Shown here piece after piece: positions 10,701 through 21,759 of a stretch of DNA of 64,000 nt. The translations under genes were made by a program, and so were the position numbers. The stretch is from Paramyrothecium sp. XJ0827 (Eukaryota > Ascomycota > Sordariomycetes > Hypocreales > Stachybotryaceae): NCBI GenBank assembly GCA_020881915.1, contig JAJFPB010000005.1, positions 1,798,001 to 1,862,000 of the forward strand. The letters run 5' to 3'. Each line of letters begins with the position of its first letter. Position 1 is the stretch's first letter. The notes under the pieces were generated by a model. The model worked only from the letters and a program-made list of their open reading frames with translations, made no database searches and had not been told where the DNA came from.

Positions 10701-13700
10701 GCCTCCCCCGCAGCCAACAAACAACCTTGGCCTTTTTTTCTTTTCTTTTTTCTCTCCTCTTCCTCCTGTCCGTTTTTCCGCCCGAGATGGCACGGATGTT
10801 GGGATGGGGCCAGGCGCAGCCTCATCTCGTTTCCTCGTCAGCTCAACAACATGACCGGGCATTGCGCTTATGCCGAAGACGAGAGGCGCCGCGGTCCCGA
10901 AGGGACTCGTCATTTTTTTTTCTTCTCACACTCTCCTATCCCATGTCCCTTGCCAATCGCTGCCGCTTACCCAGACGACGTAACGTTAGTCTACATTCGC
11001 CTAGGTTGGAGGGCAGGAGCTTGGACATTGACATCCCGTATGGGCAAACCTGTGAATGGCCCCAGGATCGATAGGCATCTAGTGTGGTATGGATGGATAT
11101 GCAGTGTGTGTGTGTGGGGTCTGCGCACTTGAGAACTTACACGTTCCATGCTTGCAAAAAGGCGCGAAGCTATGGCCAGACTCGACCGCGTGCGGGTTTT
11201 TGATCTCGGTTGGGTTCGCCCGTACCTTGGGCCGAAACGCGGCTATGCTAGTCATTCATTTAAAATGGCGGCTTTGGCGCGAACCGATGGAGTGGGAAGG
11301 GCGATGGGGTGCATCTGTCGTTGGCTGTACTGCAAGCGTCGTCTTGCAGGACTCGTCTCGCCGACCAGCACGTAAAACCAGGGCGAGCCAGGGCTGATGG
11401 CCAATCTTCAAAACAACCGGCCAATCAGCCCGCCTCTCCCCGACTCCCCTGAGCCACCCCTTATCCAGCACCTTGCAATTCTCAGCTGCAGCCCAAACTC
11501 TTGGGAGCAGATGTTGCAGCTTCATAGGCTCATCGAGGCAGGGGTCCCGGAAGGCCATGCCTCCAGTAAGCCCACAAAGTGATGTCACTTTAGATGGATG
11601 CTGAACCTGGAAAGGGCAATGATATCCGGAAGTGGAACGGCAAAAAATCCACCACGTCCCGCGGAACCATGGCGAAGCTGAGCCCTTGGCAGAGTGTGCG
11701 CAAGGGACCAAGCCATGCGCCGTACACGCGGGCGAGCAGCAGAGCCATGCAAACCTGAATGTGGCAGGCAAGGACAGGATGCTACGAGAAATTCCATGGT
11801 AGAAATTCGCTGCGGCAGGTTACATTGAGGAGGGAAGAGTCCTGTCTGCGGCATGCGCGATGGTGGCGTGCGGTCGCGAGCTGTTGGTCGCCGGAGCTAT
11901 CGTGACAGCTACTGGGTGGGCTTCCTGCATCCTTCGCGCCCGTTCAGGTTATCCAGTTGCAGATTGATTACATGCTCCCGCCCGCCCAACGTGCTTCAGC
12001 AGATGGTGTGCGGCGGCAGCGCCATGTATGCTCTCCCGAGCCCATTGACAAGGCTCCAGGATTATACCGTGGATTCCTGGTGACAGGTCATATGACAGAC
12101 CGAGGGATATTGAGTGCATGTCCGTTGAGCACGTGGAATCGTACGACAGCTAGCGAGACCACGGTATCTGGCAAGCGGTTGAGTAGAGGCTGCTGCAAAA
12201 TTCCAAATTAAGGTGGTAAGGAAACCAGGCAATCCAGTCCCTCTAGGCTTTCGTTTTGCATTGAGTTGAGATTCATACCATTCATAAGGGAATGAGTATA
12301 TGATATTCAACATATGTTCTCAATTCAGAGCTATTCATCACACCCTTGAAGATCTCCAATGCTGATCTACTACAAATGACTATGCAATCTCTGACTATGA
12401 TGTTTGCAGTCAGCGAGTGTCTGCTGTTTATTTGTCTTGCTCACCGCTTGCCATGAAACAAGGTGAGGTTCGGGGCACATGCACTGGTGTAAACCCTCTT
12501 GCTTTCCCGTTTTTACGCGCAGCTTTGCATGCTTGCTCGCTTGGGCGCCGGAAGCATGCACCATGACGAAATGAGCATTGAGCCAGACATGGGAGGTTAT
12601 GCGGTATATGGAGATTTTTGTTACCCGATCCTTCAGGAATCCCTGACTTCACAACAAAGACAAATGCACAAGCTTCTCATCTACAATGTGATGATTCAAC
12701 AACAATGTATAGGATGACACTCATCTATGGAAACCAGGTACTGAGGCCACACCCGACAGTTGAGAATAAGCCGCGGCCAATCAACTACACATTTAGTCAC
12801 GTTCTTATATCGATTTTGGTTTCTGGTTGACCCGCAGTCTAACCAGCATTCTTCCCCGTCAAGTAAAGATTGGTCTTCGAAGCGCGCTGATAAGAACGGA
12901 TCACGATTGAACTACGCTTGGGACTTCACCAAAACAATGCAACTGCTTGATCCTTGACCTAAGAGATACCAACCGCATAATCTGTCGCATGAACTACCCA
13001 CATGACCTTAGAACCATCCTGCCTGCTGCAAGGTCATGCCTCCGATACTTCTTCAAGTCAGGCAGGTATAGCATCAGGGCGCTATGCAGCCTCAAACCAT
13101 GGGAGATAGTGGCCGTTGGCAGTGCAATGTTTTTTGTCGCCTGCGAGCGAATCCCGGGTCGGGGGCTTGCGTCACAAGACACCCTCGGGTGATTCTGCGG
13201 GGGAAGGGAAGCGAAGGGTGCGCTGCGCTCTCTTTCCTGCAGAGCATCCCGCGCCGTTGGTTGATGCGGCGGGACCGGTGGGTCCCTCGGGGCAGCTTTT
13301 TAGCGCATTTTCCCGCTGCAGCTCCCTCTGCATTGACTGACACGCTTCTGACGGAGCTCCCAAGACGCGCTGAGCCCTACAGTGCCCACTGATTTTCCCA
13401 GGTCTGTCAATCACTGTGTGTTGCCACGCCGAAGCCACGATGTGAGTCCGTGTGACTCCTGGGCGTACTCACGGTAACACTGAGGACTTATCCACCCGGG
13501 GTCGGGGAAAACACGCCATTCCCTGTCGTCCAGACTCCTCCCTAGCGTCATCTCCACGATTCCCCCCGTCTCGATTTTTTCTAGCTCACACCACGCCCTA
13601 AGTACCTTAGTTGAGCTTCCCTACTTGAATTTTTCTTTCATCACGACCTCCGTGCCTGTACAGTACGCGACCACCTCACCCTCGCCATCGCTCTCCATCA

Positions 13701-13908
13701 TCGATTCCTGTCTGCATCTTTGTTGCGCAGTCTGTTCGCCATTCTTTTTAATACGCGCATATTTCTGTCGTCCATTCATTCGACAGCTCGGCCTCGGAAC
13801 GACTGACCTCTCCCTCGACTTGCGCTTTGCGCCGCAACCGGCCTCAGACGGCCACATCCTCGCCAAACAGCCTTCACATGGTTTCGATACAATAATCGCC
13901 ATTTCAAC

Positions 13909-16017
13909 ATGGCCTTCAACTTCAACTGGTCGCCGCTGACGGCGGACGCCGAGTTTTACAAACGGGCGCGCGATCTGCTCACGACGGCCTTGAACAAAAA
14001 CCCCAAACCGCCCATCATCGTTGATGACATCCTCGTCAGCGAATTCAACCTGGGCACCGTGCCGCCGCATCTCGAGATCCTGGAAATCGGCGACCTGGCA
14101 GAGGACAGGTTCCGCGGCATCTTCAAAATGTGCTACTCCGGGGACGCTTTTTTGACGCTCAAGACGAGAGTGCAGGTACGTTGGTGCTCCTGATGCACGT
14201 CATTTAGCAACTCCCGCAACCGCCGCCCCAAGCTCCGAGATTATCCGAGCTACCCGTCACGACCACAACATCACGCGTTTTTTCAACCCGAAAGCACCAC
14301 ATCGTTCGCTGTGCAACCAAGGATGCATGCTCTTCATAGTTTGAATAGCAGACGAGTGTCTGGCATCACGTCACTTCTCCGTGGGGCGCCAGTGCTGCGG
14401 GAGAATTGCCCGAGATATGGGCATACCCTCAACCCCCAAGTGGCGAAGCCATCAAACCCCGCCTCAGCTCTCTTCTGTTTTCAAGGAGTCACGGTCTGTT
14501 TACAGGCCCCTGGACGCGATGTGTTGTTGTGCGAGATTGCGATTCTCCATCTCCCCTCCTTTTCCGCAGACCCCGGATGAGCTTGTCAATGCTATCGCGC
14601 AGGGATCTACTAGTTATAACAATGCTAATATCAAAACAACTAGGCAAATCCCCTAAACACCTATCTCTACTCAAAGCCGTCTTTCACGTCTCCACAACCG
14701 CTTGCGGCCGCGTCTGGCCTCACCATTCCGCTCTCAATTACTCTGTCGGAGATCAAATTGTCGGCATTCATCATCCTCGTCTTCTCCAGGCAAAAAGGGC
14801 TTACCCTGGTCTTTCGCAATGACCCACTTGAGTCCCTCAAGGTCTCATCGACCTTTGACTCGATACAATTCGTCCGCGACTACTTGCAGAGGACGATCGA
14901 GCAGCAATTACGTAACCTCATGATGGACGAATTGCCAGCCATTATCCATCGCCTGTCGTTGCAGCTGTGGTGTCCTGACCAAGCCAACAAGAGCATCGAG
15001 GCGCAGTCAGATGACGTTGATGAAAAGGGCGTTGACCCTTTCGCGAGTCCTCCGCTCGACCCAGTGGATGCCCACGGCAACCTGCTGGATGCCAGTGCCG
15101 TTTCTGAGCTCACGCTCAACAGTGGCGAGTCACAGTCGCTTTTCTCGCAAAAGAACCTGTTGACCCTAGCTGCTTTGAATGACTCTCATCGCACACTCTC
15201 CCTCTTCACCCCAGGTATTCGGGATGTTATTTTCCGGGCTTGGTCCGGATACGGTGACAGAGCGGAGTCGTCGACTTCCGTACCGTCGACTCCTAGCCTG
15301 ACGAGGACGTTATCGGTTCCGCCGAGCGCCAGCACCACCTATACCTTTTCCGACTCGGGCAGCATTGAGCACGGTCATCTTCCATCGCGACCATCGCTCG
15401 TAAGCCTGAACTCGGCAACCACTGGACTCGCCCTCGGCTCCGGAAACCGTTCCCGCCCTGGCCGCAAGAAGAAGCACCGAGTTGTGAACTTGAGGCGCTC
15501 CAAGTCGGAGGCCGGAACACCTGACAGCGGCTCGGAAGCAAGCTCTGATACTGCTTCAGTAAACGTTCCATTGTCCGAGCCGATCATGACGGACTCGATT
15601 CCAGAGGAACCCGAAGCAGAGGCAACGCTGGTCAAGGATCCAAATGGCAGTAGAGTCCGCTTCAGGTCAGGAGATAAGGCTACTGCACCAATTAGGCCGC
15701 CGTTGAGGCCTGACCTGTACGAGCCAATGCAGGCATATGCTACTGCAGGAGAACCCATGGTTCAGAATGAAACAACCCCTCTTACTCTACGAGGGTCAAC
15801 CATGAAGGCGTCGTCCTTTGAGAAGCGTGGTGCTGCACCCCAAGAACAAGCTTGCGCCAGCTCCGACACATCTTCAGAAATCCACGAGCAAGCATGGATC
15901 ATGAAGATGGCTGACGAGATCGCTCGCCGGGTGTATGACGAGAAGAAATCTCGTGCTCACGGATGGGATGACTCTGATAGTCTTCCACCACCGGCATACG
16001 AAGCCGCCACCCACTAA
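13909..16017 (+). CDS. MDM34: Mitochondrial distribution and morphology protein 34 (ERMES subunit)
   Basis: Two exons, 13909-14175 and 14644-16017, encode 546 residues. The start [10 protein letters not shown] and the following block ([33 protein letters not shown]) are characteristic of fungal Mdm34. The splice GTGCAG|GTACGT...AACTAG|GCAAAT joins them to [14 protein letters not shown] and then [19 protein letters not shown], completing the N-terminal SMP lipid-binding domain (roughly residues 1-205). The C-terminal part is Ser/Pro-rich and low in order, with a basic patch [16 protein letters not shown] near the middle. Mdm34 sits at ER-mitochondria contacts with Mmm1, Mdm10 and Mdm12 and supports phospholipid exchange. 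The 468-nt intron is far longer than others in this window; contiguity of the flanking conserved sequence argues against a hidden exon. A CT-rich leader precedes the ATG. Confidence 0.95.
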
Positions 16018-17157
16018 TCTGTATTACAATCTTGCGGCTTGTACATAGGGTCCAGAAGGGAACCGCCGCTGTTTTGCCTCATCTCCTATTCTGTAGTTTC
16101 ACAGACTTTGTTGGGGCGTTTAGTTTTTTCCCTCCCCCTTTTGGATGCATGGCACCAGAGCCGGTATTGGTAATGTGCTATCACCATGGCGTTGGCATGA
16201 TTACTACTAGAGGCAAGTTCCACAACCGGCGCCATGCCGGGCATGACAGGTGAACTCTGGTTCAGTAAATGGGTTTACATGGAGTACTGTCATCCTCATG
16301 GTTTTGCTGTAAGCGACTTGCCTCACTTATTCATCTTTCCTTTGTTTGCGAAGCCGCCAGTCCCGGGAGGATTCGATTGCGTGCGTGGGAGCAAGATGTA
16401 CCAAAAGTGAAGGGGATACAAACAAAAGAGTGCTTTGAAGCGGGACTGGCGTTGGGTTGGCAGAGGGTAGCCTTTTGCTACTACCCCGGAGATGTGAGTG
16501 GTTAGGATTACAAACATCCAGTTAGGTATATGCCACGATGGCGCGCAGGATCAGCACGTCGTGGGAAGACAACTCCAATCACACGATATCTGAATATGCT
16601 TATATTGTATTGATACATGGTGATCAACTTTACACTTTGGGGTATCTCAAATTTACCGAAGTTAAATGGCCTGTTCGCTTCTCAGCGAGCCTGGCTTTAC
16701 TATGTCTATGTCATGGTTGATTCGCCCTCTTTGTTCGACGTCCATAGGCTCTCCTCTCGAACACCTTCTCTGCGTGCCATATGGGGTGATTGAAGGCCCG
16801 TGGTGACCATGTCTTGATCGGCTGAGCGCATACCTCTTGGTTGATCCTGTACGGCAGGCCTCCACGGCATTTGGGGGAACAAATTCAAGAGTCGAACATC
16901 GCATGGGCGGAAACCGCTCGCTGCGCAACTCTCGAGAGTGGAGAGCGGTTCCATCGTCACCGTGATGGATGCCTCTAGCTCCTGCGATTCAGGAGGCGAC
17001 CTCCGCGTCCACGTCCGCGTCCGCGTCTGGGACCGGGTCCGGCTGCATCTGCCCTAGTTACTGCAGAAGACTGCTCCTGCTGCTGCCGTTGCTGCTGCCT
17101 CGGGTTCTGCCTCTGCTTCGGCTGCGACTGCGCGCGACGCTGCTGCCCTGCCCCCCT
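16018..17157. other. Gene-free stretch between MDM34 and YAF9
   Basis: This 1.1-kb spacer between convergent genes contains the MDM34 3' flank. No supported gene is present; the GC-rich, Ala/Gly/Leu-type open frame starting near 16969 is antisense shadow of YAF9. Confidence 0.5.
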
Positions 17158-18061
17158 CTAAGCGGGCTTCGACGCGGCAGCGGCGGCGGCGTTTTCCGCC
17201 TTGAGCTTGGCCAGAAGTTCCTCCTTGTCCTTCAGCTCGGCGAGGACCTGCTTGCACATGTCCTCCGTCTTCCTCTGCGCCTCCTGGAGCTTCTTGATCT
17301 CCGCGGCCTCGGTCTCGCGGCTGAAGGGCTGGCCCGGGCGGTTGTGGCTGGGTATCATGGCCGAGTGTTCCCAGACGTCGCCGCTGTTGGGGTCGGGCAG
17401 CGGTGGCGGAGGCCGGTTCTTGCCTTTGCCCTTGCCCTTTCCTCCGGCGCCGGTGCCGCCAGCGGGTTTCCAGCCTTTGGGAACGGCACCGGCGGTGAGG
17501 AGCTGGAAAAAGGCCTCGTAGGGTTCGTTGAAGAGTTGCTCCTCGTAGCTCCAGGAGCGTACCTCGCCGTTCTCGGTGATCATGGCCTGCTTCTCCTCCT
17601 CGGTGCGGCCGTAGGGGTGGAGGCGGAGGTAGTGGTAGAGGGTCTGGGGCTTCTCGCCGGAGTCGTTCACGTAGTAGAGCTTGACGGTGATGTCGAACTC
17701 ACCCCAACCGGTCTCGTTTACGACGAAGGGTTTTCCAGGCTCGCCTTCGACCACTGTCTTGGATGTCAGCAAGTTTGCGCAACTTGACCGCCGTGCTGTG
17801 AAGCCGAGGATGGGAGAACGTACTGCGAACGTAGTTTGGGATGGACTCGTGAAGCTTGAACTGAACGCGCCTCAACCAGTAGGTGATGTCGGTGTCATCG
17901 AGACCCTTGACAAAGACCTGCCACGAGTGTGTGTGGTTATCAGGAACGCCAGGCGGGCGCGGGTTGGAGTCGGAAAACGGCAGGGCGGTGCTGCCGACGA
18001 CAAAAGGCCGGCGCACCTGCGTCAGTTTGACGCGTTTGCCGAGCTGGTTCGGCGGCGCCAT
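17158..18061 (-). CDS. YAF9: YEATS-domain protein Yaf9 (SWR1/NuA4 subunit)
   Basis: Two minus-strand exons, 18061-17824 and 17753-17158, with a 70-nt intron (GTACGT...GACAG), encode 277 residues. The YEATS domain covers about residues 10-150: THSWQVFVKGLDDTDITYWL, then VQFKLHESIPNYVR, and after the splice FVVNETGWGEFDITVKLYYV. The His-Glu-Ser and Gly-Trp-Gly-Glu-Phe elements form the acyl-lysine reading pocket in this family. A Gly/Lys/Pro linker follows, then a C-terminal coiled coil (SRETEAAEIKKLQEAQRKTE onward) that in Yaf9 anchors the protein in SWR1 and NuA4. The protein is expected to read acetylated histone H3 and promote H2A.Z deposition and H4 acetylation. It is divergent from COQ11 with 784 bp between starts. 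Confidence 0.92.
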
Positions 18062-18845
18062 TCTCCAGTCAACTGCGGGGAGAGACAGAAAGGAGGGTGA
18101 AGGAGACGGCGAGGGCGAAGGCGCAAGGCCTGGTGTCGGTCGTGATGCTTTTTTATTCGCGAACTAGATTCCCAGGTAAGTTTTGAAGATACCTAAAAAG
18201 TTACCGTGGTGCAGCGTCCCGTCAGCCTTGCAGGCAGCTGGCCAGTGCGATTGCACTAGGCCAATCAGAGGCCGCGAATCGCGTCGAAGTAGAAGAGAAA
18301 GGCACTAAGAGCTACCGGAGACACCATCTGCGGCCAGGGCACATGGATGTATTCGTGGGTACCTTATCTGTTGGCAATCAGCAGATTCGTGGTTCCGTCA
18401 AAGATCCCGAACTCAAATAGAACCTGCAGCGATCGTTCCACCTTTGTACAATAGCTTCCCTTACAGCTGCTTCGTACGTGATTATAGTGTGGGGCGTTCA
18501 TTTGCCTTTGTTTCTGGATCAAACGAATAGGAATTGGCTTCCGTCTCGAAGATATTCCAAGGCATCTCATCGTCATCGCTTGCAGTCGACGAAGCTTGTG
18601 TGGGGCATCGTAAGACTATCAATATCACAGTCGGCACTTGGGGAGACGACTTCCTGCAATTCTCATATTAGAGGCTTGAAGATACCCTCGATCGCTGGCA
18701 TTTCACCCTTTCCACCTGTACAGCAGCGACTTGTGACCGCTCCGGTGTCGCAGAAGCTCCACTGGTTGGAACCAGACCTGATGCTGGAAGTGGAAAGCAC
18801 TGCTACAATCATACCATAATCCTTTGCACGTCTTCTCAAGCAACC
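18062..18845. other. Divergent promoter region YAF9/COQ11
   Basis: This 784-bp intergenic stretch sits between divergent start codons and probably carries both promoters. No gene was identified in it. Confidence 0.5.
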
Positions 18846-19786
18846 ATGTCGGCAGTCAAGAGGCTGGTCGTCTGCGGCGGCAACGGATTCCTCGGCTCTC
18901 GTGTGTGCAAGTACGCAGTCGCCCGAGGCTGGGATGTCACGTCCATCAGGTGAGTTTTCTTCCCATTGACCATGAATCACCTGCGCACGGGTTCCGATGG
19001 CAAGTGTATTGACATTCACACCTTTCTCCCGCGCGTAGCCGCTCCGGTGAACCTCGCTGGGACACGGTTACATCCTCTCCCGCTGCGCCATCTTGGTCTC
19101 ACCAGGTGAGCTGGGAACGCGGCGACATCCTGCGGCCCGCCACGTACGCGCCGCTGCTCAAGGGCGCGGACTACGTCGTCCACAGCATGGGGATCCTGCT
19201 CGAGGCCGACTACAAAGGCGTCGTCTCCGGCAAGGAGTCCCCCATCGCCGGTCTCCGCAAGGCATTCGCGCCTGTCCGAGACCCCGGCGTCAAGAACCTC
19301 GACGAGGAAACCGTCAACCCTGCCGAAGCCTTCTCCTACGAGATCATGAACCGTGACAGCGCCGTCGTCCTGGCCGAGCACGCCGCCGCCGAAAAGGTCG
19401 GCGCGTTCTGCTTCGTCTCCGCTGCCGGAGGTGCACCCATCCTGCCTCAGCGGTACATCTCCACCAAGAGGGAGGCCGAGGCCCTGCTCCAGTCAAGATT
19501 CCCCGAGATGAGATCCGTCTTCGCCCGCCCGCCTTTCATGTACGACAGCTCCCGTCCCTTCACCATGGCCATGGCAGCCGGCGCTGGGGCTGGCAGCCTG
19601 TTCAATACTATCACCGGCAACGCCTTCAAGAGTTTCCTGGGCACCGCGGCTGCGAAACCAGTCAAGGTTGAGATGGTAGCCGAGGCAATCGTTGAGGCTC
19701 TCAGTGACGAAACCGTCAGGGGCCCTGTCGAAACACCCGAGTTGGAAGAGCTTGCAAGCAAGGGATGGCGGAAAACTATGTTGTAA
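18846..19786 (+). CDS. COQ11: NAD(P)-binding Rossmann protein of coenzyme Q synthesis (Coq11-like)
   Basis: Two exons, 18846-18949 and 19039-19786, with an 89-nt intron (GTGAGT...GCGTAG), encode 283 residues. The N-terminal LVVCGGNGFLGSRVCKYAV is the glycine-rich dinucleotide-binding motif of atypical short-chain dehydrogenases; the splice yields SIRSGEPRWDTV. The segment DYVVHSMGILLEADYKG and the later RYISTKREAEALL (a YxxxK-type pair) match the YLR290C/NDUFA9-like family. In yeast this protein associates with the coenzyme Q synthome at the mitochondrial inner membrane. No clear cleavable presequence precedes the Rossmann motif, which starts at about residue 8. The gene converges on SYF2 with only 126 bp between stop codons. 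Confidence 0.82.
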
Positions 19787-19912
19787 TATCACAACCTGTT
19801 CTATCATGTACAATACTTTAAGGTATAAGACGCTAATCATAACAACGCCACTCGCGTGGCCCCATCCCAATGTTCCTGCTTAATAGACAACTCCAATCCC
19901 TTCGGGCACATG

Positions 19913-20845
19913 TTAAATCATTGTACCTCTTTCGAAGCTATCCCTAATCTCAGAGGTGTACTTGTCATAGAACCGCGCCAATTTCTGGTTGAACTGCTTG
20001 TTCTTCTCGTTGATGTATGTGACGTCGCCTTCATCGCCATTGCGCGCCATCCTCTCCTTTCTCTTCTTGAGTCTCTGTTCCTCTGCTCTCCTAATGTCGG
20101 CTACCAGGCGATCGACGGCAGCCTTGTCGGGCTTGTTCTGCGCAAAGGTAGTCGAGTCGGCAGAAGAGTAGAAAGAGCCATCCTTGTCGATGGCTATCAA
20201 CTCGCCGTCTTCGGTCTCCACAATGTCTAGGCCTCCCGTGGCAGCTGCCCTTTCGATGGCGGCCATCCGGTCCTTTTCATACCGCTCCATATCGGGGTTG
20301 ATGTTGCGAAGCTGTCTCTTGTAGATCTTGTTACTTTCCTGCGTGTAATCCGCGAAAGCGGTGTTGTCGCGATGGGCCTCTCTCTTCTTCAACCGCCTGT
20401 CCCACTTCTGGCTCTCGTCAACGGTCCAGTCCCAAGCTCGCTTGCGCTCGAAATCCTCGCCTGCATCCTCGACATCGGCCTTGAGCAATTTGTGGGAGGC
20501 GATGGCATGCTTTCGGTGCAAAGCCGTGAGTTGACTGGGATCAGTCGCCAAGCGCTGGGACTCGCGGGTTGCTTCCTTGAGGTTGGTCTCTGATGAGTTT
20601 TTTGCTCGTGCTTGCAGCGCTTTGAACCGTGCCATGCGGTCCTTGGCCTTGGACGCCGCATCGTCGTTCGCAGACTTGTCGCCTTCAGTCTGATTTTCTG
20701 AAGTGGAGGGGGCGGGCTGCTCCTTATCCTGCGGTTGTCTCTCAATCGCGGGATCAGCGTCTAGTGTCTGTTCGACCGCAGGCTCGACCGGCTGCTCTTC
20801 AGCAGCGGCCTTCTCCATCCTCCGTCGCTTGCTGGGAGGCGCCAT
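19913..20845 (-). CDS. SYF2: Pre-mRNA-splicing factor Syf2
   Basis: A single exon of 310 residues starts at the ATG at 20845. The N-terminal third is charged and low-complexity, with a basic start MAPPSKRRRM typical of nuclear import. The C-terminal two thirds is the SYF2 domain: FERKRAWDWTVDESQKWDRR, then NKIYKRQLRNINPDMERYEK, ending with NEKNKQFNQKLARFYDKYT. Syf2 is a component of the Prp19/NTC-associated spliceosome and acts around catalytic activation and spliceosome recycling. The whole sequence is predicted to be largely helical. It is tail-to-tail with COQ11 and head-to-head with the unknown 559-residue gene. Confidence 0.95.
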   Translation of the reverse strand: MAPPSKRRRMEKAAAEEQPVEPAVEQTLDADPAIERQPQDKEQPAPSTSENQTEGDKSANDDAASKAKDRMARFKALQARAKNSSETNLKEATRESQRLATDPSQLTALHRKHAIASHKLLKADVEDAGEDFERKRAWDWTVDESQKWDRRLKKREAHRDNTAFADYTQESNKIYKRQLRNINPDMERYEKDRMAAIERAAATGGLDIVETEDGELIAIDKDGSFYSSADSTTFAQNKPDKAAVDRLVADIRRAEEQRLKKRKERMARNGDEGDVTYINEKNKQFNQKLARFYDKYTSEIRDSFERGTMI

Positions 20846-21755
20846 CGTGTGATATGGTGGCCGAAAGAATTTCGCTTTCTAGTAGGCTTCTCAAAGCGAG
20901 GTCTCGTGGAGATTTGCAGGGTAACGTCCGTGGCAGTGGGTTGGTGCTTGAGAACCGGTTCCATTACTGACGTTCTTGGTGGGGACTTCAAGTGCTGCTC
21001 GGAGATAAGTGGTTGCGCATCCGATCCGAGCGTTTCCCATGTACCGTATGGCTGTGTACTCTGCACCGCCACATCAATAATGGAGCCCGTCTGATCCCCA
21101 GCTGCGGAGCGGTTTGGTGACAGTTCCACTTCCCCGCAAACTCCCTCTCTGCCCCTGGCTTTGATCTGTGGACGGAGCAGACCTTGGCATGGACGTGATG
21201 AGGAGTAGGCTGGATTCCTCCAATCTTGACGGCGCAAACTCTGTTTGATTAGTGCACCTAACGACCCAGATTCCGGGAATGTGCGACGCCAAATGGGTGA
21301 ATTCCAGCTCTATTGCTCAGCAGCAGCCATTGCCTCTGCCCAAATCACTGAGCAGTCAGTCCCTGGAGAAATTGTAGGAGCCGTACGCTGCAGCGATCCG
21401 TAGCGGGGCCGCTAAAATTTAGGGGCCCTGGGGTCCTGGCTCTCCCGCGGCCTAGCGTTGGATCTCCCCCATCATTAGCCCGAAGCTCTTCACATTCAGG
21501 CTCCCTGCAGTGGTCCTCAGCGAGCAGTGTCGCGTGCAGCGAGGCCAACAAGTTTCGCCCGGCATGCGCCTCTCCAAAGGTACCTGTCCCCCAGCCGCCT
21601 TTGCGCGTCGAGGTACCTGGCATCCTTCATCTTTCATCCCTCTTCCACGATCTGAACTCCTCTCAAGTCCTGCTGTCCTGCACAACACGGCAACGCTTCA
21701 GCGCATCCGCAGCCGTCATGTGTGAGAGCTCCTCGACCAGTTCTAATCCCCTGAT
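20846..21755. other. Divergent promoter region SYF2/unknown gene
   Basis: This 910-bp stretch lies between divergent genes. It contains a short upstream ORF at its right edge (21718-21759). Minus-strand open frames of up to 158 codons overlapping the SYF2 start have no recognised domain and were not called. Confidence 0.5.
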
Positions 21756-21759
21756 ATGA
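21718..21759 (+). promoter_or_regulatory. Upstream ORF overlapping the next start codon
   Basis: An ATG at 21718 opens a 13-codon frame ending in TGA at 21757-21759. That stop overlaps the proposed main ATG (21756-21758) in the tetranucleotide ATGA. If transcribed, it would have to be bypassed or followed by reinitiation. Confidence 0.5.

Larger units (their letters stand above)
9415..13908. other. Gene-free 4.5-kb stretch between IPK1 and MDM34
   Basis: No open frame here resembles a known protein. The stretch holds two pentanucleotide repeats (10114-10143 and 10676-10700), a GGTAAGG/GGTGAGG-rich purine tract at about 10229-10270, a GT run near 11104-11117 and several pyrimidine tracts. The right end (about 13550-13908) is CT-rich and is probably the MDM34 leader. 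The longest candidate, on the minus strand at 11256-11771, has no recognisable domain and was not called. Confidence 0.5.

Noticed and set aside
11256..11771. 171-codon minus-strand frame in the IPK1-MDM34 gap
   Set aside because: No recognised domain, unusual composition and no splice continuity; not enough to call a gene.
16969..17787. 272-codon plus-strand frame
   Set aside because: It is antisense to YAF9 and Leu/Val/Gly-biased; the minus strand encodes the YEATS domain.
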